Assembly: GCA_903632075.3 (NCBI GenBank)
Contig: CAHIKZ030001813.1
Span: forward strand, 2,091,001-2,155,000
DNA: 64,000 bases
Direction of reading: 5' to 3'
Source: Acanthosepion pharaonis
Taxonomy: Eukaryota > Mollusca > Cephalopoda > Sepiida > Sepiidae
The position numbers and the translations under genes were made by a program. A model generated the notes under the pieces. That model was not told the DNA's origin and did not search any database. It saw only the letters and a program-made list of their open reading frames with translations. Shown here in pieces: positions 44,111 through 54,515 of the stretch (position 1 is its first letter; the number at the start of each line of letters is the position of its first letter).

Positions 44111-45327
44111 CACTAATTTTTTTTTTTTTGAAAAAAATAAGTTTTATTTTTTAACATGCAGAATACTCCCACTATCTTAAAAAATAATTCAATGATTAAA
44201 ATAACAAATACTTATTCATCAAAATTCATTTTTTTTTGCATATATTTTCTTTAAGTTTTTATATATACAAGAATCTAGTTTTCGAGAAAAGAAAAGAAAG
44301 GAATTTTCTTACAAAATATTGTTAAACATAAAGTCCTACAACATTAAATTAAATTAAATTAATCATTAAACCGCGAAGTAGGGTTTTTGTCAAAATATTT
44401 TTCAAAACAAATCAGATTATTCAAATTTCATCAATTGGTGTGCGTAATGTTTATAAATCTCAACAAAAATATTAGCGATAACTTCAATAATACTAAATAC
44501 TAAGGATTTCAGCACGTGTGAGCATGTAGCAAACGATTCTAGTAACTGAAATTACGATAAAATTGTTTTCAAAATGAATTATGGTTGACAATAACTAAAG
44601 AAATAAAATCGTGATAATGTGCTGTTTATTAGTTAATGAGACATTTTCTTTGTAGTAATTAGTTTTCAAGTGATCGTTAATATAATATTTCTGTTTTCTA
44701 TGAGAAAAGTGCGTTGAAATCGTTATATCCACTTGTTATTAGCAATGTTGTGAAAAATAGATTCGAATTAAAATAAAGAAAGGAGATCATGTGCAAACTT
44801 ATCAAATCATGATTAATAACACTTATTGGAATCGATTAATATATTTTATTGATATTAGGAAATAAAACAAATATGGTGTTATGCTCCTTTTTTTTCCAGT
44901 GATGTGACAATATTGTGAATTGAAGTGTCAAGTTTTAGTGTTTGTTTGTTTGTTTGTTTTTTATTTCATTAAAATAAAATTACATGAGTTATTGGCTGTT
45001 AAAACTCAATGTCGATGCATATTGATTAACTGAGAGCATATGCCTTTGGGTTTTCGCAAAATTGAATATTAATGGATTTAAAATTACATTTTTCCTTAAT
45101 TTGGATAATCTCCTATTTCATTTCTCTATTCTCATTAGTGCATCTTTATTTTCATATAAAACATGGCTTCTGTCGAACGCATCCTCTAGGTTTTAAAGAA
45201 GACAGTACCTCATAAGATCATATACTGACACTATAGAATTACAAAAACGAACATTACCAAATAACAAAACTATATTACTTGAACATTTACAATAACTAAG
45301 ATAGGAATTCCACAGAAAGAAATGTTA
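44111..45327. other. AT-rich DNA, nothing recognised
   Basis: No family or coding sequence is recognisable. GTTT repeats occur near 44940. Confidence 0.45.
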
Positions 45328-45560
45328 ATAATGATATAATCATGATGTTGACATTCAACACTATCTTAAACAAAATGTTTAGAAGAAAAAAACCATCAAT
45401 CTTAGAAAGTGTGATAACAGCTAGGGGACTTAAGAAATCTGTTTTCCTAAAAAAATGTTTTAAGAGATAGATTTTATAAATTTCAACCAAAAGTACTGTT
45501 GAGTCAGTAAATGGCGAAAGTTTTCTGTATGTATCACAACACACACGTACGTTCGCACGC
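45328..45560 (+). pseudogene. LINE family B, C-terminal fragment and tail
   Basis: It reads MLTFNTILNKMFRRKKPSIL, then ESVITARGLKKSVFLKKCFK and a stop, matching 10570-10740. A partial copy in opposite orientation lies at 46080-46205. Confidence 0.55.
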
Positions 45561-46015
45561 CTAAAATATGTTGACTTCACATTTGTCATTCAAATGAACT
45601 ATTTGCAAAACCAAAATTAATAACCCCATGTTGGCCGGTGGGGAAGAGAGCAATTGATACGTTTCAAGAGGCATTTGTGCAAAAGCAAATGCTGTATCCT
45701 CTGCTGGTATTTAAACTCGACACAGCAATCTGGATTTGGGAACCGATAACAGCTACAACTACGCATACAACGTTAATCCTTAATGATTTTATATATATAT
45801 AAGGAGATCAATAAAACGGTAGCTTGAGAGTGTCGCTAGTTAATTGTTTTATCTACAAATTCACTTTGCAGTCAAAATGATTAAAGAAGAAACATTGTGT
45901 CAAGGGCAGAAATACAAAAGAAAATTATGCCGAAACGTAAATATTTGTTGCTTAAAATTTATTTATGTATTATTAGGTTACGGAACATTATATATAGAAA
46001 CTATATCACTTAACA
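45561..46015. other. Nothing recognised
   Basis: An open frame at 45844 has no motif. Confidence 0.4.
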
Positions 46016-46032
46016 TATATATATATATATAT

Positions 46033-46074
<42 letters not shown>
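46016..46074. repeat. (AT)n-(GATA)n microsatellite
   Basis: AT dinucleotides followed by about ten TAGA units. Confidence 0.95.
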
Positions 46075-46075
<1 letters not shown>

Positions 46076-46079
46076 TCTG

Positions 46080-46205
46080 TGTGTGTGAGTTCGTATGGTG
46101 AGATACATACAGAAAACATTCGGTATTTAATGACCCAACAGTTTGCGTAAGTTTTGGTTAAAATTTATAGAATCTATCTCTTAAAACATATTTCTTAAGT
46201 ACACA
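46080..46205 (-). repeat. LINE family B tail, minus strand
   Basis: In reverse complement it reads CTTAAGAAATATGTTTTAAG, AGATAGATTCTATAAATTTT and TTTTCTGTATGTATC, matching 45429-45530. Confidence 0.55.
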
Positions 46206-46357
46206 CACGCACACATACACATACATTTTATTATGGTGTTCCTCGATCTAACGTACCTTGCAGGTTCTCTACAAGGTTAACAACCCCATTATTAGCTGTG
46301 ACTGTCGATGTCTTTTCGCCCTTCATACTTTTCATGTTTGCATCCACATATTGTTGC

Positions 46358-46358
<1 letters not shown>
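46206..46358. other. Nothing recognised
   Basis: Short stretch between repeats. Confidence 0.35.
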
Positions 46359-46417
<59 letters not shown>

Positions 46418-46496
46418 CCAAGTATAGGATTAGTGTATACGGAATAAATTCCAATAACCAACAATTACTATTCTTAATCGTACATACATACATACA

Positions 46497-46530
<34 letters not shown>

Positions 46531-46563
46531 CACACATACACACACACTCACATATATATATAT
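46359..46563. repeat. (TA)n, then (CATA)n and (CA/TA)n microsatellites
   Basis: A TA run at 46359-46414, unique DNA for about 65 bp, then about eleven CATA units from 46482 and CA/TA repeats up to the inverted repeat. Confidence 0.93.
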
Positions 46564-46612
46564 AAGCTGAAATAATTCATAACTACTCTATACGTTAGGC
46601 ATTTTTACGAAC

Positions 46613-46649
<37 letters not shown>

Positions 46650-47096
46650 GACAAAGGAACAAATTGCTCTTTGGCCTCCAAAATAAAAATATGTATTCTT
46701 GTTATATATATATATATATGTACGTACTTACCTATGTTTATAGATGCACACAAAGAAAACTATCCGGTGGATTAGGGGTTTATATTTAATGCCTATATCA
46801 TATGTACTTTAATGTTAACATTATCAACCTTGTACCCAGTGTATCGGACATTTTCATGTACTATATTGTAGACATATTTAGACATTTATTATCTTACTTA
46901 CCGGATATTATGTACACAAGAGGACTATAAATAGTCCATTTTGGATGTATTTATTTTACTACCAAGTGTTAAGAAGATTGCGTCGCTCCAATACTTTATA
47001 TCCGAAGAAGATTCCTCTTTTATTTTCCACATAGGATTGGAAGGATAAAATACATATTTCTATTTTGGAGGCCAAAAAGCAATTTGTTCCTTTGTC

Positions 47097-47141
<45 letters not shown>

Positions 47142-47193
47142 GTTCGTAAAAATGCCTAACATCTAGAGTAGTTATGAATTATTTCAGCTTATA
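46561..47193. repeat. Long inverted repeat, arms of about 140 bp, GATA tract in both arms
   Basis: The left arm (46561-46698) reads TATAAGCTGAAATAATTCAT, TAGGCATTTTTACGAACATT, (ATCT)n, GACAAAGGAACAAATTGCT and TTTGGCCTCCAAAATA. The right arm (47049-47193) is the reverse complement with only a few differences and a (GATA)n tract in the matching place. About 350 bp of unique DNA separate the arms. Confidence 0.9.
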
Positions 47194-47421
47194 GCTGAAT
47201 ATAGTTCAAGCAAAACAAAGTATTTTCTATATTCTATTTACTGTCAACATGATCTGCATTTATATAAATTATTTTGCCATGAATTGTTTTGAAAATAAAA
47301 ATAAAAATATATTGGAAAGTTAAAAGAAATTACTTCTTTTTACTCCTGTTTTATATTTCAAACAGAAACTGATATCAGGCATTAAGGTCTGCTAATTTAT
47401 GCAACAGACTCCCGGTAGGAT
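47194..47421. other. Nothing recognised
   Basis: AT-rich. Confidence 0.35.
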
Positions 47422-47482
47422 GTTTTCCATATCATTACAATCTTGATCATGAAGAGATCAAGATTGTGATGATGTGGAAAAT
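47422..47482. repeat. 27-bp-arm hairpin with G-U-compatible mismatches
   Basis: GTTTTCCATATCATTACAAT followed by CTTGATC pairs with GATCAAGATTGTGATGATGT followed by GGAAAAT across a 7-nt loop. The two internal differences are T/C changes that would still pair as G-U in RNA. Confidence 0.75.
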
Positions 47483-47888
47483 AACTTAGGGTTAACCTTT
47501 ATCTTTCTTAGATAACATTCTGAACTGTACTTCTTGCCTTTTCTTACGCTCATACAACGTCACATAATGAGTGGCTCTTGTGGTTTTTATTAGTTGAATA
47601 TTAGTATAAACAATAATTACTTATCGTCTTCAGAATAGATAGTCAATTTACAAATTGATCATTGGAGTGAAGATTAAGATTAGAAAACGTAATATAATCG
47701 TAATATTTTACAGAACATATTATATGTAATCGTATCTTATTAAACAGCATCATTAGTTGAACTTTAATTCGAGATCAGCGGTTATCACGGATTAATAATT
47801 TAAACTTTTCCCAACGATATTAGTATAATCAATTTAGATTTCAGTCTATACGTCTAATTTGAAATTCATGAGTTTATATAATTTCCTG
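47483..47888. other. Nothing recognised
   Basis: AT-rich. Confidence 0.35.
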
Positions 47889-48028
47889 CAGTATTTGCCT
47901 GAAAATGGAAACGGGACGTTGCTATGCATGCATCTCGAAGAGAAAAGAAGCAGAAGGCCACAACCTGGTGCAAAGAATGCATAATTTCATTATGCATAAA
48001 ATACTTATTAAGAATATTCATACTGTAA
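47889..48028 (+). pseudogene. piggyBac-like transposase, C-terminal Cys-rich domain remnant
   Basis: Across frameshifts the reading is QYLPENG, then GRCYACISKRK, then KKQKATTWCKECIISLCI. The C-x2-C...C-x2-C...C arrangement following a short charged linker is the hallmark of the C-terminal zinc-binding domain of piggyBac-type transposases, which lies after the catalytic domain and helps bind the element ends. Nothing of the catalytic DDD domain is seen upstream, and at least two indels break the frame. It is called on the cysteine pattern alone, so confidence is moderate. Confidence 0.5.
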
Positions 48029-48457
48029 ATAGTACTAAATTTATGAAACTGCCATTTTTTTTTATTTACAATTTTATTTATCTAACCTAAAAGAAATAAA
48101 ATTTTATTTTAATTTTTTGTATAGAGTAGGCATCCGTTTATGTTGTGAGATACATTTATCGACCTGTTTAATCAAAAATCAGTCCTTTGGTGATGAAACT
48201 GGAGTTACCTCTCCAGGGAGCAGTTCTGGGCGATGATACATGGGGGCCGTGCGCTGCCTAGAGTATATGCATCCCATCTCGGCCGTACCGACAAGATCTA
48301 AAGAAATACAGGGCATTACATGTCGGGCCTGGTTTGGCTGCAGAAGTTGCCGGAAATTTGTCAGTATTGACAGTAAACCACTTTCGGGGCTCTTCCGGTT
48401 TCTGTCTTGATTTGTTTTAATAGACTTTTCCGTGTTTGGTTACACATGTCTGCATGT
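48029..48457. other. Mixed-composition DNA, nothing assigned
   Basis: 48190-48380 is richer in G+C than its surroundings (for example GGGCGATGATACATGGGGGC). No coding or family match was found. Confidence 0.35.
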
Positions 48458-48811
48458 CATCGGAGATTTAAGCTTTCCTTCCCTTAGGTGGACTACCTTC
48501 TTGATCGGAGGTTTAAAATCAGAGTTTTAATTCCCCTAGTTGACCACCTTCTTGATCGGAGGCTTAAAATCAGAGTTTTCCTTCCCCTAGTTGACCACCT
48601 TCTTGATCGGAGGCTTAAAATCAGAGTTTTCCTTCCCCTAGTTGACCACCTTCTTGATCGGAGGCTTAAAATCAGAGTTTTCCTTCCCCTAGGTGGACTA
48701 CCTTCTTGATCGGAGGCTTAAAATCAGAGTTTTCCTTCCCCTAGGTGGACTACCTTCTTGATCGGAGGCTTAAAATCAGAGTTTTCCTTCCCCTAGGTGG
48801 ACCACTTTCTT
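48458..48811. repeat. 51/52-bp minisatellite, about 6.5 units
   Basis: Units carry CCTTCTTGATCGGAGGCTTA then AAATCAGAGTTTTCCTTCCC. The junction alternates between CTAGTTGACCA (51-bp period) and CTAGGTGGACTA (52-bp). The first unit is degraded. Where the period is 51 bp the plus strand stays open, giving a 17-residue repeat VDHLLDRRLKIRVFLPL. Without a start context or flanking exon this is probably incidental. Confidence 0.9.
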
Positions 48812-49557
48812 GAGTTATCGAGCTCTGTCTACTCGAAACAGGTGGTTGTGAGGTATCAGTTGTCCGCCTTCGTCAATTCCCTAGCTTGCTGTTGTCAGAG
48901 GCTATTTGAGACGCATGCCACGGAAATATTTTATAGATAGTGTGAGCGTATCGCCAATAATCACCCCCGGCTATGACAACCTTAATTGTGTATATAATTA
49001 ATTAAAAAATATGTATAAAACAACCTTTAAGAAATGAATTATCAGGTCGTTTGCTGGTTAGGTGTGCACAATCGCTTTTTCCCGTTGCTTAAGGATTAAT
49101 CAAGAAATGTAGTCTTTATTTTGTTATCATTCTCTCATCAAACAAGTAAGAATTAATATTACCTTCTTGTAGTTCTTTTTAATAGAACGTTAATCTAAAT
49201 GTCACAAAATCAATGATTTCGTTCCTTTCTGAACCTTTTTGATCAACGGCACACCTAGGATCAAATAAAAATATCACCATACACTTATCAAAATTTTTGA
49301 ACAGTATAGATTTAAATGTTATGAAATAAAACCATAGATTTAAAGTATTTAAAATAACATAACCAAAGAATAGTGAAAATAATTATTTGAAAACTAATTT
49401 AATACTTGTTCATTTATTCAAATACACAAATCCAAATTAAGGAAAACATACTACTTATGTTTGGAGCACTGTCTTCTTAAAAATAAAAACAAAAATACTA
49501 AGGAACTCCGGATTATGCATCCAACGTATTCTTTTCTATTTCCTGCATACCTGCGCA

Positions 49558-49559
<2 letters not shown>
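48812..49559. other. Nothing recognised
   Basis: AT-rich after 49000. Confidence 0.4.

Positions 49560-49628
<69 letters not shown>
49560..49628. repeat. (TA)n microsatellite
   Basis: A pure TA run of about 68 bp. Confidence 0.95.
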
Positions 49629-49631
<3 letters not shown>

Positions 49632-50719
49632 ACAATATTTCGTGGCAAACTTAAGAGGATCGCGCAGTACACTAATGCGCTGTCACACGGCGGTTGAGAG
49701 TCACTGCAATAGACATTCTGCGGACATGTTTGAATGTGCTATATCAACTGACATACAGTTTCAGCTCACTGCAATGAACACAGGAAAAAGATAAACGTTA
49801 TCGAGGAATGGAATGTATTTATTATCTATTGCTTACTCAGTTGTCGACATCAAACATATCAAATTTTTTCATATTTTGCTTATTCTAAGTACAAATTAGA
49901 TCAAATAATTAATGCTAAAATAATCTCTGGCTTATAAACGTCAGTCTCAGATTCATAACGAATTAAATAAGAAATTTTTAAAAATTATTTTTTATCGGCA
50001 ACATGTCTACCAATCAGATTCAAGTGATCTCAAGTAAAAAAAGGCTTTTATACTTGTTTGATATCAAGTTTACTTCACAGGGCTTCTCATTCTTGCCAGT
50101 AACCATAGAGCTATATCATAAAGTGTAAATCACTGATATCTATCCTAAAAATATCGCCAATAATCAAGTTAAGCAAATATCAATATCACGCGTTCGCTTT
50201 ACACCCCCTTGTATTTCTATTACGTTTTCCTTCGCGCCTTTTTTCGTTTTTGTTTTTTTTTTCCTTTTGTGAAATCGATAACAGGCGGATGTGCAATCAG
50301 ATTAGCCGAACAGAATCTGTTAAATATGTTACCGCTTATATCTTTTGATATCACCATAAAAAGGCTTCAAAATCATCTTTCTAATGGATGATTCAAGCTC
50401 CTCTTTTTTAAGTTCACTTGTAATGTTATGTCAGTGACGTCTGATAAGAATACAAAAGCAACTTTTTTTCATACGTAAAATAATTGTTTATTTACTTCTG
50501 GGCACCGTCAAGTTCCTAAGCCGGGTGTTTATATAACTTTCTATTATCCGTTTACCATGAGCGTTCATATCCTAATTTCAGGTGGATTCACTTCATTTGA
50601 GACACGGTTCTGCACTCCCGCCTTTGATACCATCTTCAGGTCAATCCTTGAGACACCGAGGTATTTTGAATTTCTCGTGATACCGAGTACTAAGTTTATT
50701 TTGGTATCTTTTAGCGTGA
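49629..50719. other. Nothing firm
   Basis: The frame at 50557-50720 may be the upstream, badly decayed part of the LINE fragment that follows, but no motif is readable. Confidence 0.35.
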
Positions 50720-50868
50720 ACCACGTACATTTTTCCCACCGCCGTAACGTAGCTTCACTGTGCATTTTCTATATTTCCCTGGTAAATGTTCTAGTGAGCT
50801 TTCTTCTTTGGGGCCTAGACTTTATGCCCAGTACGAACGAACAACATATCAATCAAGTAAATCAGTAG
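50720..50868 (+). pseudogene. Jockey/CR1-type LINE C-terminal fragment, plus strand
   Basis: It reads HRRNVASLCIFY and, after a frameshift, FPGKCSSELSSLGPRLYAQY. This is the RRNVASLxLFYxYxxGxCSxEL segment near the end of jockey/CR1-type reverse transcriptases. A SINE follows directly. Confidence 0.6.
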
Positions 50869-50950
50869 ACACGGTGGAGCAATGGATAACGGCTCGAATT
50901 GAGAAATCGGAGAGCCGAGTTCTCAATCCTAGAGGCAGCAATCCTTCTTT
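50869..50950 (+). repeat. tRNA-derived SINE head
   Basis: GACACGGTGGAGCAATGGAT followed by AACGGCTCG is the A-box side. GAGAGCCGAGTTCTCAATCC is the B-box side. The tail is missing. Confidence 0.7.
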
Positions 50951-51027
50951 CATGCCAGCTTCATTAAATATGTCAGACAAGGTGCTTTCATTAATTTTTT
51001 TTATATAATTTCTCTATAATAAGAGGA

Positions 51028-51302
51028 GGCATGGTGGAGGAATTGGAGAGCCGAGTTCGAATTCCAATCGAATCCATTATATTTACTTACGCGATAATAT
51101 CCTTGGGAAAGGTATGAATCCTCTTCTTCTCCCCACCCCAGATATATGTAAATTGCAGCACAGACCGAGTTCTGTAGCCTTGGATAGCAACTGGTCTACC
51201 GCAAAAAGAAATGGCAACCTACAGCGAAACAAAATCTGCCTCGTCAATCATGTATCGAAAGATGCATGATCGCCTAAGCTTGTATCACGAATGGTACTGA
51301 CT
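51028..51302 (+). repeat. tRNA-derived SINE, near full length
   Basis: The head is shortened (AGGCATGGTGGAGGAATTGG, GAGCCGAGTTCGAATTCCAA). The body TTACGCGATAATATCCTTGG and GAAAGGTATGAATCC is shared with the 5S-headed SINEs. The tail TTGGATAGCAACTGGTCTAC, GAAATGGCAACCTACAGCG and GTCAATCATGTATCG is shared with 43553-43812 and 58512-58765. Confidence 0.82.
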
Positions 51303-51690
51303 CAGTATGGCAGTAAATGCAGGGCAGTTACCTCACGTATGATGATGTGGTTCTGCAGAAGGATACTTAAAATACTATAGATTGAAAATGTGATCAATGA
51401 GAAAATTTTAAGGAAAATGGAAACACAAAGGGTACTTTTGGTTCAAATCAGAAAGCGAATGCTGAGATTTCTGGGGGGGGGGAATCCCTGACACTCACAT
51501 AACATATTGATGTCGAGAGAGGCAGAGGTGAACATCGACTAATCTACCTAATGAGGTTGTGTAAATGGATGAGAAAACAGAAACTGCGAAAGATAGTAAA
51601 GAGACAAATATTTCTTAAAGCTAAAGAGAATAAGAAGTCGTGGAGAGCCATAAACACAAACGCACTGGCGAGATATAAATGATAAAAGAG
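51303..51690 (+). pseudogene. RTE-type LINE, 3' tail
   Basis: GGTTCTGCAGAAGGATACTT, AATGTGATCAATGAGAAAAT, TGCTGAGATTTCTGGGGGG and AGTCGTGGAGAGCCATAAAC appear in the RTE tail order. A G run near 51472 has replaced the FLGH codons. Confidence 0.62.
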
Positions 51691-51789
51691 TACGTAACGT
51701 AACTATTTTATCACTATTATAAAAATGCTTTCCTCAATCTGTTTCATGGGCTTCTTTTAACCGACTTTTAGATAGTTTCCATTAAAATT

Positions 51790-52240
51790 GATTTTTTTTT
51801 AAGCATTTCACCCCAAGCAAGGCGGGAAGCCACTAGGACGCAAGGGGTTACAGAAAATTTAGAGCAAGATCAGATAGGAGCGATAAAAGAAAGGATGAGG
51901 GTAGTGGATAGATCAAGGCAACTGGAGATGTCGATTGACATTGCACTTGAATAGCTGGAGATTATAGCTCACAGGGAAACAGGAATAGGGAAGGCAGTTC
52001 CACAGGCGAGAGGTGCGAGACATGAAGCTATTAGAGTAGAAGAGACGGCTATATTTAGGAGTTTCGACAGTGAAGGGGTGAGAGCGGGATGCCAGCCTCG
52101 TGAGGCGCTGGAACTCGTGACGTCTGGGAACCAGCGAATGCAGCTCCTCGGAGCAATTTCCATGGAAGTATTTATAGAACAGACAGAGGGAGGCGACGGC
52201 GCGTCTGTGAGAAAGTGACTGTATTAAATGACAAATTTGT
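51790..52240 (-). pseudogene. Jockey/CR1-type LINE, best-preserved C-terminus
   Basis: The minus strand is open from about 52214 to 51916. It reads RAVASLCLFYKYFHGNCSEE, LHSLVPRRHEFQRLTRLASR, SHPFTVETPKYSRLFYSNSF, MSRTSRLWNCLPYSCFPVSY and NLQLFKCNVNRHLQLP, ending at a stop. This is the complete terminal block of a jockey/CR1-type reverse transcriptase. The tail follows to the TTTCACCCCAAGCAAGGCGG terminus at 51810-51830. Upstream RT and endonuclease are absent because of 5' truncation. A second element of the family lies immediately upstream on the same strand. Confidence 0.75.
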
Positions 52241-52254
52241 TCTCCGGGTTTTAT

Positions 52255-53205
52255 TTGTTTTGTTTTTTAACTCTTTCACCACCAAGAAAGGCGATAAAGC
52301 CAAGAGGTTACAGAGAGTGAAAGTCACTGAGAAAACGTTTTGGCATTAAAAGTCCTGGATACAAGGAGACGATTTACGTTGCCTTTAAGTATTTGAAGGT
52401 CGTAGTTGACAGGAAAGCAAGAAACAGGAAGAGAGTTACACAATGCAGAAGGACAAGAGAAGAAATTATTAGCTTACACTTAGCAATTTCAACATTAAAT
52501 TGATGACGTTTATCTACCAATCTGTGTCTAAATTCAGGAAGTCAGTGTACGAATAGAAAAGCTCATCAGAACAATTACGATGTGTTTATAGAGAACGCGC
52601 AAGATAGCTACATTACGACGTTGGAAAAATGACTTAAGTCGAGACACCATCTGCGGACCGATAACATTGTAGATTCTTCTTTGGATATTATCAAGAATCT
52701 CTAGATATATGGCAAAAGCATTAGACCAGACGTGGCAGCAATAATCGACGCACAGACGAATGGTAGTCTTATAAAGGTGCAAAATAAATTCTGGGGAGAT
52801 AATTGCTTAGCCAGAGAAGCAGATGTCGTAGCAGTAGACTTAGAAATTGGTTCAATATAATCATCCCTTTTCAGTTCAGTTGAAAATGTTAGATTGAAAA
52901 TGTGTAATGATTTATTCTCCTGGCGGTATGCATTGAACATACTGACGAAAGGCAAGAAGAGGGTTTCTTACACAACTAGAGGATGGCAGTTTCTTTTTGG
53001 GGGTGTTAAATTTAACAAACACATCCTTGATCCAGTGAGCAGCAGATTGAAGATCAAATTTCGAAATCAGCATCTAATTTGACTTTATCGAGCTTATAAA
53101 TTCAGGAGTAAATACTTGTGTTATCAGCATAGATACAGAGTTATAAACTGGTGACATAAGGATGGTCGTTGATGAATATTAGGAACAGAAGTTATTTATT
53201 ATGAT
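52255..53205 (-). pseudogene. Jockey/CR1-type LINE, RT palm to 3' end
   Basis: From 53205 downward the minus strand reads LFLIFINDHPYVTSL, then the palm motif IYADNTSIYS (catalytic YADD changed to YADN, about 53125-53150). STELKRDDYIEPISKS follows, then YKTTIRLCVDYCCHVWSNAF, IYLEILDNIQRRIYNVIGPQ and QRRNVAILRVLYK. Frameshifts separate these blocks, but the order is complete. The 3' end is CACCACCAAGAAAGGCGATA near 52271, read here on the plus strand. This is the longest jockey-type copy in the window. Confidence 0.75.
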
Positions 53206-53499
53206 CAATACAGAATTGTGGCAAAGGTCAAGGGGAGGGATCGGTCTTCATTAGCTATCCTAGTCTTAGTTAGCCCGACTCACGACCCATTCATTCACCA
53301 CAATTTACACATTCACCACAAGAACTCATCCATCACCTCTCAGTCCTGCATATACCACACCACATATTCACAGGGTACTTACAAAACACCCAATAACATA
53401 AAAATTTCATGTTTCATGAAATGATGGGGTAGGGGAGATGAACCCAGAAAACAAACTCAATATGTAAACCAAAAATAAAAGTAAAACAAAAGTAAACAA
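53206..53499. other. Nothing recognised
   Basis: C/A-rich stretch (53290-53390) with repeated CATTCACCAC-like wording. Confidence 0.35.
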
Positions 53500-54025
53500 A
53501 ACAATGTTAGTTGGAACCGTCCACCCCTCAAAATAATAAAAGAAGCTGCTGTATTCTGTCGATCGACAGAATTAAGAAGCACTCTCGCTAATGGAATGGA
53601 AAGGATAAAATAAATGGCGGAATGGGAGAAATCAAAAACTGACCCAGTCCAGATGAAAAATGGGGGGAAAAAACAAACTGGAGAGGTTGGGAATCTCAAC
53701 ATTGGCCATAACAAAAAAGAATGCCAGGAAACAGGCCGGTAACATCACTTATTAACTAGGAAAACGAAACAGTGTCTAAATAACCAGGGAAGGGTTCACA
53801 ATAAAACCGCACCGTGGCATCAAACGGACTTAAAATAGAAAATCAAGGCTAACCCCGTCCACACGAACAGAGTAGGTCCGAGTAGGAACACGTATTAATC
53901 TAAGAAAATATCTCGAAAAGTGGGCGGAAGACATTGACATGGAATACGGAATAACACTTAATAAACCCCAATTAGTAAATGAAATAAGATTAAATATACA
54001 ATCGTCAGAAATCACAAAGAACTAA
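53500..54025 (+). pseudogene. Coding-like decayed sequence of unknown identity
   Basis: Plus-strand readings in changing frames look protein-like: STELRSTLANGMERIK, then MAEWEKSKTDPVQMKNGG, and a 48-codon stretch (53879-54025) containing KYLEKWAEDIDMEYGITLNK then PQLVNEIRLNIQSSEITKN and a stop. Codon content differs from the flanking AT-rich DNA, and charged/hydrophobic spacing looks natural. I do not recognise the family. A mobile-element ORF or a processed gene fragment is possible. Confidence 0.3.
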
Positions 54026-54234
54026 TCATAGTAGGAAAAATTGTTAAATTTACTGACTGTTAACTTTTTAATTATTCAACTCGAATTTATATACAACGAT
54101 TAACAGATACAAGTATACTCTTTTATGTTTTTATCTGTAGTCGGCGTGAATAAAATATAAAGACACTTCGTATTGAAGTTATGTAAAAATATTTCATGGG
54201 TATTGTATAATTTACTAAGATTTCCAGATATTAA
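54026..54234. other. Nothing recognised
   Basis: AT-rich. Confidence 0.35.
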
Positions 54235-54515
54235 ATGAAAGGTAAAATTTTACTTCCACTTTCTCTAAAACTCCGTCATTGCTCACATGTTCAGTTAATG
54301 GTATTCTCATCATCCTTCTGTAGAACCACATTTCTGTTGCTTAAATTATCTTCTTCATCTGTGAGGAGTTTTCACTACCATATAGAAAGACTGATATTAA
54401 ATAACCTTTCAGTACTCTTTGTTTCTAACGAAATTTTCCTGTTTCTCAATACATTGTTTATCATCGTCTCATTCACTATCCCAATGCCCCTTTGAATTTC
54501 AGTATTGCACTTTTC
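54235..54515 (-). pseudogene. RTE-type LINE, 3' fragment
   Basis: In reverse complement it reads ATGTGGTTCTACAGAAGGAT, GAGAATACCATTAACTGAAC and ATGTGAGCAATGACGGAGTT, the RRMLRIPxTExVSNxGVLE segment of the RTE tail. The forward 86-codon frame is its antisense. Confidence 0.6.

Noticed and set aside
48488..48709. A repeat protein encoded by the 51-bp minisatellite
   Set aside because: The frame breaks where the period becomes 52 bp, and there is no exon structure or start signal.
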